A stretch of 64,000 nt of DNA from Hedera helix (taxonomy: Eukaryota > Streptophyta > Magnoliopsida > Apiales > Araliaceae). The notes beneath the pieces were generated by a model that saw only the letters and a list, made by a program, of their open reading frames with translations, was not told the origin of the DNA and made no database searches. Both the position numbers and the translations under genes were made by a program. How positions within the stretch are numbered: position 1 is the stretch's first letter; each line of letters starts with the position of its first letter. Positions 36,140-49,300 of the stretch are shown piece after piece. The stretch covers positions 1,026,501 through 1,090,500 of the forward strand of contig OX359287.1 in assembly GCA_947179155.2 (NCBI GenBank). Direction: 5' to 3'.

Positions 36140-36677
36140 CAGTGGCGAAGCCAGAAATCTTTGTCAATGGGATCAAAATTGTTACTGAGTTATAAATAAT
36201 TTGGCGGGGGTTCGAGGGCAGCGCCCCCGAACCAATTTTTTTTAATACTTTTGTACTCTCAGGTCACACATACATATATAATTTATATTATATTACAATG
36301 ACAATATAATAACTAATAATATATGATATATATAAACTATATTGACTCATAATAGATTTTTCTAATCACAATTGTTCATAAATAATTAATTCATTAATTA
36401 TTTTGAAAAATAATATAAATTAGATTATTATTTAGTTTTAAAATATTATAAAAAGAGATACATATATTTAGGGTATATGAGTCATGTGATTAAAATTTGA
36501 TTGAGAAAGTTATAAATTTTCAATTTGACCCCATATAATAAAAAAATTATAAAATTTGAGTGGTGTCAATTTATATATAATACATAAAAAATTTAAAATT
36601 TATCCTATATTATAAAATAATTTTTTTTTCTAGTGGGGTCAATTGACCCCACTCTCTACCACGTAGCTTCGCCATTG
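36140..36677. mobile_element. Non-autonomous hAT element (538 bp)
   Basis: Ends CAGTGGCGAAGC and, on the opposite strand, CAATGGCGAAGC form inverted repeats with one mismatch. The 8-bp target duplication CCCACACC is perfect at 36132-36139 and 36678-36685. The interior is AT-rich with no ORF. A repeated motif near the right end (TGGGGTCAATTGACCCCA) is itself a palindrome. Confidence 0.9.
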
Positions 36678-38961
36678 CCCACACCTAGGTTTTAACTAGG
36701 AAGGAAGTATAACATTTATGTTTGGTGATCAAGGGTTATAATGCCTAAAAATAGCAGCCCTTCACCTCATTAAATCCTCACCAATTCACTTGCAAACAAA
36801 TCTAAAAAGCTGATTATAATAGAGTAAGAAGCCTAACAAAATCAAGGAGAAGTAAAGCTTGCACTTCAAGAGGTAACAAATCCTAGTTTGTGTAATTTTA
36901 TTTTAATTCATATGTTTTTGAGTTAGAGTCATGAAATATAGCATAAATAGGTTTATGATTATGTTATTAGATGTTATTATAGCACAAAATATGGTGACCT
37001 AGCCAAATAATGCTTGTGGCATCATATTCTTGAGCTAACAAGGATCGCTCAAAATAGTTTTTTTATGATGTCTTTGTGAGCGATTTTGAGTCTACTTTTG
37101 GTTAGATCTGGGTGGATCGACCTAAAGGAAAGTTGTAGAAGGGGAAGTTACGAAGACATGAGCGCTTGAATCACTCAAAAGTATTAAGAAACGAAGAAGT
37201 TATGGGCATTTAAGTGAGTCAGGGTCAAGTAGTCTGTGAAACTGCATGGCTTTCATATTTCTTTACCTAAAACGGACTTCTTGGCTCGAGTGTTTTGGAG
37301 TTTAGGCCACCTATGGGGGTAGTTAGACCATGTTATACATAGGTCACTGTCCAAAGATGAGTCAATTTTGAGTTGGTTTAATTATGAATTAAACGAGTTT
37401 TGAAAACCGGTCAACGTAAAAGTAAAGAATTTGAAGTTAGGGTTTTGTTTGTTCGAACTTGTAAGGAACTTAGGGTTTCGCTTGTCGGGCATTATAAAAT
37501 CTCATGAATCGAAATTATGACTTTAAATTAAGATTAAGTAAGGGTCAGATTATGACTAAAATGTATGTCAATCTCATATGTTATATAGGTTGAACGAAGA
37601 AATGCGAATTAGCGTAAACGGTAGAATGAAACAGGTAAGTTTTTCAAAATTTGTTGTTATGTGGAAAGTGTTCAGTATTTGTGCTGTGCAAAGTCATATT
37701 GTTTTAACTGTTAAATGTTAAATTGAATTATAAGTTCATTGATTATGTATGAAATGAGTATTGTTATTTGACATCAGATTAACGTGATTATTGAGTTGTT
37801 ATTTGTTGAGTCTGAGAAATTAAAAATTGATATACATGTTGAGTTAAAACATGCATAAGGTAAGTCAGATAATGTATTTGTTAAGTTATAAATTGTGTAT
37901 GTGTTAGATTTGCTGAGCCATTATGCTCATTCTTGCAAATAAATCTTAATTTGCAATTAAGAAAGATTATCAGATGAATCTGGTTGTAAAGAAAATAATG
38001 AAATTAGGAAGTATGTTCTTATTGTTTTTTTATTAGTATTAATTAAGAAGCATGTTATTATTTATTTTGAAACTAAAGTCAAGATTGACCGATTATAATG
38101 GGAAGTTAAGTTATAATAACATTGAGATAAAAGATTATTCTTTTGGAATGTCTGGTGTTCTTTACTTTTATTGTTTTTAATTAGATGGTGATTTATATAA
38201 TTGAGATACTTGGAGAAAGTTAGTAAATATTAATTATGACAATTGGATAGTTACTTGAAGATAATTTATATTCAATGTTAAGGTTGTCAGAGATTAGTAT
38301 ACTGCTAATAAGAGTATTAAATAATATTGAAAGTTCTGATAAAAATCGGGGTTAGGTTATTAATTGCGCGCCGGTAAGGTGTCATCTTTAACAAAAAGTC
38401 CTATCTGTCTGGAAGAATGATCTTATTATTGATACTGTGAATCTCAGATAGATAGAAGTTATGAATGATAGAACATCAATCTTATAGTTGATAAATGTTA
38501 TGAATGATAAAGTTGTAAGCGAGTTCTTAAAATTCATACTTATGGTAAGTTTGTGACTCATAGTTGTATGGTAAGTTTATGACTTATAGTCGTATGAAAA
38601 GTTCTTGATTTATTTGTGAGTTACTGAACTCATATTATTATAGTAAGTTTCTGAACTCATAACGTATGGTAAGTTCGATGAATAATGATCGTAAGTCTAT
38701 AATATTTATACTCAGAATGATTTAGTGTTGGTTTGAAAAATTTTAGAAGATGTGAGATGTATTAAGTATTAGAAGTTGTAGTAACAAATGTGAGTGTATA
38801 TTTGAGATCAGTTGTGATTCAGGGATAAAAGTATAAATATTGTTGTAATTGTTTGTAATAGACTAATTAAACTAGTAAAATTATTGATAGAATGTATAAA
38901 AAATATTAAAAAATTAGCACCAAATTCGCTATAAAAAAGAGACGAATTTAAGGGCGTGACA

Positions 38962-40392
38962 ATGAACATCTCTTTTCAATATTTCAAATTTCAGTGGGGC
39001 CTTTTTTGTCTCGTATTATCATGTTTTGATTCTTACAATCGTCAAATTTAATACATAGAAAATTTATGGATATAATGGCTATTAGATTGGGATCCATGCA
39101 AGTAATAAAAGATGTTCAGGTATAATGGCTATTAAAAACGGGTCCATATATTTACTTCATTTACGTAACATTCGGAAGGTATATCACTTTGGTATTGATA
39201 TATATAAGCAAGCATATATACTACCAAGGAAATATCTAGAGTTTTAATCGAGTTAATGCCATAATATATAAATAACCTTGATGTCAAATGAATAAAAATT
39301 AAATAATACATATAAAAAGTTTAGAAATGGACAAGTTTATATGTACAATATTTAAATATTATATTTATTTTAAAAATTAAGATGAATATGATATTTAGAT
39401 GTTGTGTACTTATATTTATTTTTTAGAAATATCTAGAACATATATTGACTGAGATGATTATAAATGGGTCTGAAAAAGAGGAAAAAAAATCACATATTTT
39501 AGTACACATTTTCTACTAAAAATACAATATATTTAATTGATACTTGATATAATTCTCTGATAACTCTTAATATTTCATAATAAATGAATCTGATTAGTAG
39601 AATATATTTCATTCATCTCATTTTAGTTCACTGAAAATAGCACTCTACTTACATACTCAAATTAAAAAAAATTATTAGATGTTTTTTTGGGACACTTGTC
39701 ACGTGGTGTCTCGCATCATTCATGTGCTGTCATTTCAATACTTAAAGTGGGTCATTTCACGTTAAATGTTAAAATAACAGCACTTAATGATGTAGAATAC
39801 TACGAGACAAATATATCAGGACCACTGAATAATTACTCTCAAATTACACACAAAAAAGCCTACAGGTTTACTATGAATTAACAAGTTTTTTCGAATTAAC
39901 TATATTTTGAAAAAGATAATTTCACTATCAAAATGAAAGTCAGTTGAACTTGGAATGGAATAAATAAAAAAAAAGAACAAGATCGTCAACATTAATACTG
40001 TCCTATTATATTAGATGAAGAGGTGCGCATTTTTTTTTCAATCTATTAATTAATTTTTCAAGTTGTAAATATATTTTTTTTCTTTCTTCAGATGCCAACA
40101 TAACTCAAATGTATTAAAAATGTTATTTGATTATTTCATTCCATTCACACAAATGTTTTTGACTCATTCAATAAAAAACAATTCACGGAAAAATTAACAA
40201 TTTGCACAGGCCTGTACTTGTCAGTAATGCTACTACTAGTTGGAAAATACATATCATCAGGGTTTTCTATTCACTCATCAATTACCCGCTCTTTCATGAA
40301 TTCCAACTTCTCTCTTTCTTAGTCACCAAAATAGGAGAGTAACAAACCTGTAAAACCTAGCCATCATCTTTCTCCCAATCAAATCCGAATCG
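38962..40392. other. Spacer and upstream region of the IDH gene
   Basis: AT-rich; no coding region or transposon recognised. The last few hundred bases presumably carry the IDH promoter and leader; a pyrimidine-rich stretch (CTTCTCTCTTTCTTAG) lies about 70 bp before the ATG. Confidence 0.5.
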
Positions 40393-43300
40393 ATGGCCAG
40401 ACGAACCCTACCAATCCTTAAACAACTGTGTTCCCGTTCGCCATCTGATCATCTAGGAACGTTAGCTTCCCGTTTCGAACCGATTCGATCCGTCACCTAC
40501 ATGCCCCGACCCGGAGACGGCGCTCCCCGTGCCGTAACTCTGATCCCCGGTGATGGAATTGGACCGCTCGTCACCGGCGCCGTCGAACAAGTGATGGACG
40601 TGATACACGCGCCTGTGCACTTCGAGCGGTTTGAATGCCACGGCGACATGAAGAACGTGCCTCCGGAGGTGATCGAATCGATTCGGAAGAATAAGGTGTG
40701 TTTGAAAGGCGGATTGATGACTCCGATGGGCGGTGGAGTGAGTTCACTGAACGTGCAGTTGAGGAAGGAGCTTGATCTATACGCTTCGCTCGTGAATTGC
40801 GTCAATTTGCCTGGTTTGCCGACTCGCCACGATAATGTTGATATTGTGGTGATCAGAGAGAATACGGAGGGTGAATACGCTGGGCTCGAGCACGAGGTCG
40901 TTCCTGGCGTGGTCGAAAGCCTCAAGGTATTAATTACTGCTTTTAATTGTCCGTCTGGAATTGATTGTTAATCATCAATACGTCCCAAACAAAAAAACAA
41001 AAAAAGATTGTTCTGTTTTGTCCTTCTAGTTCCTACTAGTACTTTTTTGTCTTCTGTTTATGGGCTTCAAATGAAACTGATCGTGACAAATGGGTTAAAA
41101 GATATACCAGTATATATATATATATTTAATTTTGAGGTTATGTGTTCTAGCACTAACTCCATCATAAAACTCATACTACATTGGCAATTTGCAGTTAGTT
41201 TTGGTGTGTTGGAGCTGTGGTTTTCAATGAAAAGGATTTTACTAGTTGTTTGTAAAGAACGTGTTCTATATTGCGAGTTCAATCTGTGATTGATGCACAA
41301 TTTTCAAAAGAACGTTGACAAAGATATTTTGATGCTCATTTTTATAAAAAAAAAAAATATATTTTAAGCTAAACCATGTTTTGTTTTGGTTTGATTAATA
41401 AAATTAAAACATCAATGATTTCGAAATTTAGTGTTCTAAAAATCGTCGTTAGGTTGACCTAGGTGGCGGAGGAGGCCCCTAGGCCGTGACGTCAATGTCT
41501 AGATGTTTCTCTAGGCAGTCTAGGCATTTTCTTAAGTGGTTTTATTTATTTATTATTTTTATTGTACATATTTGTTGTACTATACAAAATATATAGTGGA
41601 TATAATTTTTTTAAATTATACATGAAATATTACAAAAAGAATCTTTTAATTCTAAAAAAAATTCATTTTTACGTACTGTAGAGTTTCAAAATAGAGGTTT
41701 GATTCTATCTGGGCTAGCCCAGCCAAATCGAGATGGTAGTGAACTGCTTAGCGCCTAGGCGGAGATAAATTAGACCTAGGCGGGAATTAATTGAACCTAG
41801 GCAGGGATTTTTAGGACATTAGCAAAATTTGGTGGTCATACTGTCATAATGATTCTGATGGGTCTAAGAAATGGTGTTAATTTGATTTGTGGACTCTTAC
41901 TATGAATTTCTGCTAATAATTTTTTGCATAACTTGTATCAAATAATTGATAATCATGTAAGTTTTCAAATATTTGCTTATTATTTATTGAGAGTAAAAAG
42001 TACAATACAAAGAAGAAAAAGGCCAAGGTGGTCTATGAGGGAGACTACATTTAAGGAAAAGGAAGCTAGAAGAAATAAGGACAGGCTGAATGTTGTCTGT
42101 CAAAATGAATTTTGGATTGCATAGTTGATGGCTAGAGGATTTGTTAATGGACCAGAAGAAGCAGCAACCAGATATAAAGCTCCCAAGGACTTGTGGTTTT
42201 GATAGTAATGGGTCTACAACTGTGAGCTACGTTAGAGGAAGGGTCTGAGAAGTTTAAATGATTATCTTTGCATTTTGTTCAAGAATGATGTGTTGGTCTT
42301 ATAGGAATCTGTCAATTAGGATTGCTAGCGTTGCTTTTGCAACTTAAGTAGCATTTAACAATCTATATTAATTAGATAAACTTATAAGCTTCCTCTATCA
42401 ATTTTATCGTGTGGCCACCTTTTTATTTAAGATGTGCAAAATATTGGCCACCTTTTCAAATGAAGGAGGAAGTATTTGATAGAAAAAGTCTATCTTATAC
42501 TTGTTCTTCTTATACTTGTTCTAAACGATAAAAAAACTTGTGGACCCCAACATGTATTAAAGGAAAGGGTAATTGTGCAACACAATGATTCCACTTTCCT
42601 TTACATAAACTATATGCTCGTGTGAACATTTTAAGATCAATTGGATATGCTAATAAGGGCACGGTTGTCTCTGATACAACCTTCCTGTCAGAATTATGAA
42701 GGCTAATTTTCACTTTAGATGTGTCTGGATGAGGTTAGGTAGTTTAGTGTGCTAGAATATGTAATTTCTTTTTAATTCAAAATCCATTCAATTTGAATCC
42801 CATCATTTGAAATTATATTGTTTGGTAATATTTTTCATTTCAACTGCTCATTTTGAACATAAAATGCATCTCCTTGGCCGAATATAGCTGTCTTACACCC
42901 TCAATAATTAATTATGTATCTCACCCTTGACAAATAAATTATGTATTTCAATTTCTTTTTCATGAATAGATTGGCAAGGTCTCCAAATTTTCATATTAAT
43001 ACATATATATATATTATATCCGTGTATAATATATAAATATACTAGGGATAGCCCGTGCCTGAAGGCACGGTGCAACTAATATAACAGTGCATTTGTTATC
43101 ATAACAGTTAAGTAGTAAACTTCAACCAGTGCATTTGTAAGCATTTCATAAGAAAGTAGGTAGCTTTTGATTTAAGTGAACCTTCTGTGAGGCAGAGGTG
43201 ACTTTTGAGCCTATTTTCCAAGCAATTCACCAGATTGAAATGATAAGAGATCATTAAGATCATATATATGACCATGAGATCAACAGCTCGTCAATATCCC

Positions 43301-46300
43301 CAGCATTTATGACAGACAAATTTTAAGTATGACTAAGCTGACACTCAATTTCATCTAACACTAAAAAAAATAAAAAAATCTGGTGCAATAGTTTCTTCAT
43401 TTATTTAAAAAGTAACTCCACAAGTGGCAGAACCATGACAAGAAAGAAGACATTTTGGCATTCTTGATTTTAGTAGTTAAATACAAAACTTCAAGCGAGT
43501 ACTAACTACTAACTGGGGCGGACTCACCACTCAAATTCATTTCGAGTACGACCCCTTTTGCCAAAACTTTGTTCACAGTTCATCAGGTCACCATCATAAA
43601 ATTCCTGAATATGTAAAGAATCTGAGTACATGTAGATTAGATTTTACAAGTCCCCATACAGATGCTTACAAGGAAAAGGGGAAAAGTCCATATACAGCAA
43701 AACAACGCGATCTATAGAAATGGCTAGGAAATTTTCATAAACTTTATTTAGCAATTAATGGAGAATTTAGCTTCCGCTCTACCCTGTAGCAAAACAGGTA
43801 AATTGGAAAGTCACCCTTTAAGAGGGCATGTGATGAAATGCAAGTACGTAGCAGTTACATGCTATGGCTTAACATATACATTCAAAGGGTTAAGGATTGA
43901 CAACTATAGCTTACTTGCACAAAGTTAAAGCATCATGAATCAGTAACAAAATAATTGAACTTACCATACATAAAAAAATCAAAATGAAGGTATATATGCA
44001 CATACATAGAATCATACATAAAAAAATCAAAATGAAGGTATATATGCACATACACACGTACATAAATAATCTAACTTATTTGACTCAATCTCACCAAACA
44101 AAATACACACATGCAAACAAAGCTAAAACCTGTACCAAGACATGGTCAACCTTTAGAACCTGTACCAAGTAAAAATACTCCCCCCAATAAGAAGTCCACA
44201 TACATAGAATCTCCCTACCCATCTCTACATTTGTGTGTCAGTTGGAAGAATGATTTGTTTCAAATGAGTTCCTTAATATTTAGAAGTTCATCCAAAATAA
44301 ATCAGTCCTGTGATTTTCAGACAACACAACGTATAAATCACAACATTCTATTAAAGCTTGATTTTGGTTTACTGAAAATGGCACAATATCATTTGGTTTA
44401 GGTGAGGTGATCTACCACAAAGAGCTGATTAGTAACAAACTAAATACTATTTTCAACAGGGGCGGATCCACCTTAAGGCCAGCTATGGCAATTGCCATAG
44501 CTAGATTTTATAAAATTAGCTCATGAAATTATTCGTTAACCGTGGATTTGTATTACAGAACAGAAAGACTTTAATCAATTGTCACTATGGTGTTCATGAA
44601 AGTGTTTTGGTATTCTATACTTCTATGACCATGCAAGTGCAGCTACTTATGAACTGAACATGAATACAGATACATGCACCAAAGTGCGGTCTCTTGCTGA
44701 TGACAGATTCATTAAGTTCATCACTCACTAACATACATATGAAAATAATTTATTCAGCTTGAACGGTCAATATAAAGTTTAACAAATTCACATGCATAAA
44801 ACCTTTGGATTCACCATAAGGTTAATTCCCAAGAACAAACCCAGCCTACTGACCGGGAAAAGAATTTCATCTGAAGTATAGAATAAGCAATAAAGAATGG
44901 GTTTCTTCATAAAGAAAACACCACTTAAAAAAAAATCTAGCACATACTCTAATCCCTATCTTCCTCTTACCTAGCCACACTTTAACAATGGCATGAGAGG
45001 TTAATTTGTTAAAAACACAAGCTGGTTGTATGTGCTGTTAGACATATCAGTAAACATTAGCACATACCCCATAAATGTATTCCTAATTATCCTAGCAGAA
45101 AACAAAAATGTGGAATAACGAGCAGCACAAACAACAATCTATAATATTTCAAATCCACCAAACAAAACAATATTTCACAATGCTAGGCATTCCGGTGGAT
45201 ATGCATAAAAACTGAAATTGTGAAATTGTGTGTGTGTAGCAGACAAAGGGGAGGAAAATAGAGGGTTTGTGTGTGTGTAAGAACAGAGAGATGGAGAATA
45301 ACATATTGCATTATGTCCGTTTATCATATCACAAACCTAAAACTTCAGGGAAGCATAGACCATTCACAGCTCAACTGAGAATTGAGACACTGATACATAT
45401 ATATTTCAAACTTCTTCAAGTGTAGATAGTAGATACCATGATTATGAACATAATAAATTCTAATTGAAATGTCAACATCTAATATCATATAAAAGAAACA
45501 CATGATGAATTTTACAACAGTAATACTTTTGCAACATGAAACTTGATGCCAATCACAAACTTCTTTTATACTAATTTAAGAATATTATATTCTTGATAGG
45601 AACAATAGCATTAGAAAATCAAGGTCCACCATTGTGTTTGAATATGCTAAAGATTACTAAAGACACTTTAGAAAATTGCATCAGATAAATTAAGAAAAAG
45701 GATGTGATATTTCCACGAGTATTTTTATATGTCCACAAGAGCTTGCACAGATAACAATTTCCTTGAAGAAATTTCATGGTGCGAAATAGCTTTCATGGTC
45801 CAAACCGAATAAAGAAGTCTACAAGAGAAAAATGGCATATCAACACACAGTGTCAACATGGCTATCATGGATGCATGAAGATTGATTCTTTATTTCAATG
45901 CTTAGCTAACCAGATAAGGATTATTTACCGCATGGACAAATAGCAATTGTTTCCATTAAGTTTTGCCAGGATTAGTCATGTCATATATCTTGAATCCAAA
46001 ACGAAACTGTATTTATAGAAATGCAAGGAGAAAAATCTATTATATAAAACACATAAAAATAACAAAAGAATAAAATAAAAGAATCAGTACAAATTGGGGG
46101 CACGACGACTGTGAGTGATAAAAGAATCAGTACAAATCACTCACAAAAGAGTAATAAGGATATACTTCAAAAGAATTAATATGTTTCTCAAGTAATTCAT
46201 GTATGATAAACATGATGTACTCCTAATTCCTGTATGCTAAATTACCAATCTATAAACCAACTTCATTAACAATTAATAATTCCACAGGTAAAGATAGTGC

Positions 46301-49300
46301 CAAAACATGCTTTGCGTCATCTTCTAGAAAGCCCATATAAATGGTAAGTTCACAACTCAGTCTCCCTTTAAATTCTTATATGGTAGTCATCCTCAAGAGC
46401 AATAATGTAAAGTCTAGGATAATTTTTGAAAATCTAAACTGCCTATGGAAAGGAATTCTCTGGCAGACTCAATAGGAAAGACTACTCAAAGTGGCCAGCT
46501 TGACTCCCATTATACTTTAATCCTCTACATAAGCAAGCTTTTAAAAAATGCAATGGTAGCGTAAGTTTGTTCATACCTGGCAATTTTGAAGCAATTTTGG
46601 TTATTTTTAACTTCCATTCTATAATAACAATTGAAATTAGCGTTATTGTTGTTATTTTGATTAATGTTGCAGATGTTGTTGGCATAAGGTGGCTGCTCTA
46701 AAATTATAACCAAACATTCACAAACTTAATTTCCGAAGAATTCTCTAGTGCACCAAGCAATGGAATTTAAGTTCAAGATATGTTACAAATCGCCCATATG
46801 GGATTGTGGCAAAACTTAATCAGGAAAAAGGAAAAAGGAAATACACAAATACAAATACACAAATAAAATTTAAAAGGAAACTTTATGGACATGCACTTTG
46901 TCGGAGAATAGTATATTTTAGCACTTTGTTACTATAATACATTGTGTTGGAGAAATCTAGAGGATTGTAGAGATTGTTTAGAGGCGTAATTGTAGGAATA
47001 ATCAGTGGTGGTGCATGATTATAGTTGTCAGCAGTAGTGTTAGGATTATTCTAGATGCATGATCGGTGGTAACTATTATCACTGATTGATATACATGATA
47101 GATCATTTCCATGTTTAGCTTTAAGTCTTAGCCTATATAAAGGCTCTCTTGTGTACATTATGCTAGTCTGGACTATGGAGTAAACTTCTGTTCCATTGAG
47201 GAAATTTTAGAAGGAACAACTTTTGGTTGGAGTCCTATGAAACAGAAGGATGTTTGAAAATGCCATGGGATGAGAGAGCAGGCTCAGACGTGTGTAAAGC
47301 TTAAAGATATTGTTTGAAAATGTGACTTTATTAATTTATGGCTTTGAAGTTCAGGAAATGCCATGGATTATGATAAAGATACTGTCGAGAATCTAATGAT
47401 ATGATAGTAGGAGCAGAACACCAAATATATGTTCCATGTTCATGGTAATGAAATGAAATTATACATTGAGCCATCCTAGATAAAATTCGAAAATGCTATC
47501 AAATCAAAGTATTAATCTACTGATTTTGAGCAACCTGTGTACAAAAATTTACTGATTTTGAGCTACGGTTTGAGCATTAATCCAAGAGGTAAGAGTTTTG
47601 ATTTGCTTAGAAACTTCACATTGTATTAATCTCAGCTATTATTCGTCTCTTTGTGTGCAACAGTGACTGATTTTCTTACTCTGTTTTCTATAAAACAAAA
47701 TATTATCACCAACATTAGGCGGTTGACTCACCAACATTAGCACCAACATACATATAGCTAAAATTGTTTGATTCAGTATTACCAACAACATTAGGCGGTT
47801 TGGATTTTTATTATTTAAATTACTAAAATTGTTTGATTCAGTCCCATTAAATGCCAAATTGTTTGATTAAGTCCCATTGTGTATTTTAAGTAATTGCCCG
47901 TGCCTAGAAAAGATAACTTATCAAGTCCGAACAATAACAAAAAGCACATCCCCAATACAACAGAAAGCGAAGTGGAAAGAGCCACTTTTCTCAAATTCTT
48001 GCGCAAAAGTGTGCCAAGGTCATTTAACATAGATTTAATTGAAACCCCTTTCAATCTTTTTGACAATAACTGCAGCCTTGGGCGCAATCTTAATGAAAAT
48101 CTCTTTCTTAAGTCACTATTTACTCTGTTTCTCAAATGGGTATCAGTATTCTTCTTCTCATTTTTCAGAGACCTAAGCCTAGTGTTACTTAACAACCTCT
48201 GTTGAGTCTTACAACAATTATATATCCCCAATAAAGGAAAAGAAATAGAACTATAGCAAGAATTAGACAATAAATTAGACAATGAATAAGATGCAGTTTT
48301 TACAAAGTGAACTCTCAAGTTCCTTTCAATCTTTAAAGAGGAGTTACAACAGCTACATGTACTTACCAATGATTGGAGATATAAACCCTCCCAGTTGCAT
48401 GTAAGGTAAGTTTCTGTAAAACCCAAAAAGAGATTCAGTGTATCCAACCACATAACCAACAAAAGGTGAAAACTATAAGATGGAAAGAAATCCGCATACA
48501 TGATGCGAACTCTTTGGTCATCAGGATAGCAAGAAATGCCAGTCCACTGACATGGAGAATCCTTCAAAGTGATTCCTACCAGCAAAGATCAAACCTTTAG
48601 CATAAAAACAAAAGATAAACCTTCCAGTAATCTGGTATAATGAAACATATAATTTGGTATGATGAAACATATAATGTTCTCTACCCGACAAAATCAACCA
48701 ACCAGTTAACAATACCAAATGCAAAAAATGATCAAGAGTACCTACCTTCCAGTAATCTGCCTTCTACCACCGGTCCTCTCTGAAATTCCTGTTGTACCTG
48801 CTGCAACCACGGTAACTTTAGGTAAGGAGATCCCGTCGCCGGCGAATCGTGGCAGTCGGCAAACTCTCTCTGATTTGGAGCGAAGGTCGGAAAACTCTCT
48901 CTGATTTGTAGCGAAGGTGTGAATGAGTGTTGGGCGGGCAGAATTTATGATTAGGGAGAGGATTTGTGATTGATTCAAAGAGGGAGAGAAGACGATGGCA
49001 AGTAGGAGAGAGAAAGAAATGGAATGGAACGGCAGGAGAGAGAAGACGAAATTTGAGACAAGGAAAAGAGGAGAAGCAAATTTCAAACAGACAGATAGAA
49101 AAGAGGGGTAACCAAACTTAATCAGAGCCGCTGTTTGTTGAAGCCATTAAATATTCTAAATAATCTGAGGCCGTCGGATTTGAAGCCGAGAATCTGCTCT
49201 GTTTTATATAATAGATATATATTATTATATATATATTATATACAAACACATGCATACGTACATACCTACATGCATATATTCAACCATACAAGTTCTCTCG

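Larger units (their letters stand above)
34870..38961 (+). mobile_element. Giant LTR-like unit (4.09 kb, probable solo LTR) with nested hAT
   Basis: Begins TGTAATATCCCGACC and ends AAGGGCGTGACA, the typical terminal pattern of long plant Ty3/gypsy LTRs. Flanking 5-mers are ATGAT (34865-34869) and ATGAA (38962-38966), a duplication with one mismatch. No gag/pol, second LTR copy or other coding region is visible. Without the nested 538-bp hAT element and its duplicated 8 bp it is about 3.55 kb. A 22-23-bp tandem array sits near the left end. A solo LTR left by unequal recombination is the simplest view; a non-coding LARD element is possible. Confidence 0.65.
43042..49215 (-). mobile_element. 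Non-autonomous Helitron with captured gene fragments (6.17 kb) in IDH intron 1
   Basis: On the minus strand it starts TCTATTATATAAAACAGAGC at 49215, the classic plant Helitron 5' end, with host A before it. It ends with a hairpin (CCGTGCC TTCA GGCACGG, 43070-43053), seven bases, then CTAG at 43045-43042, followed by host T. Insertion between A and T without duplication fits rolling-circle transposition. No Rep/helicase ORF is present. Captured gene pieces lie on the Helitron's own sense strand: LRR-kinase exons near 48360-48580 and a membrane-span exon near 47890-48340. A (TGT)-rich and several AT-rich stretches fill the rest. It sits in the opposite orientation to the IDH gene. Confidence 0.85.

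Noticed and set aside
43500..43570. GGGGCGGACTCACC motif as a transposon end
   Set aside because: Only a short similarity to transposon ends with no partner or duplication.
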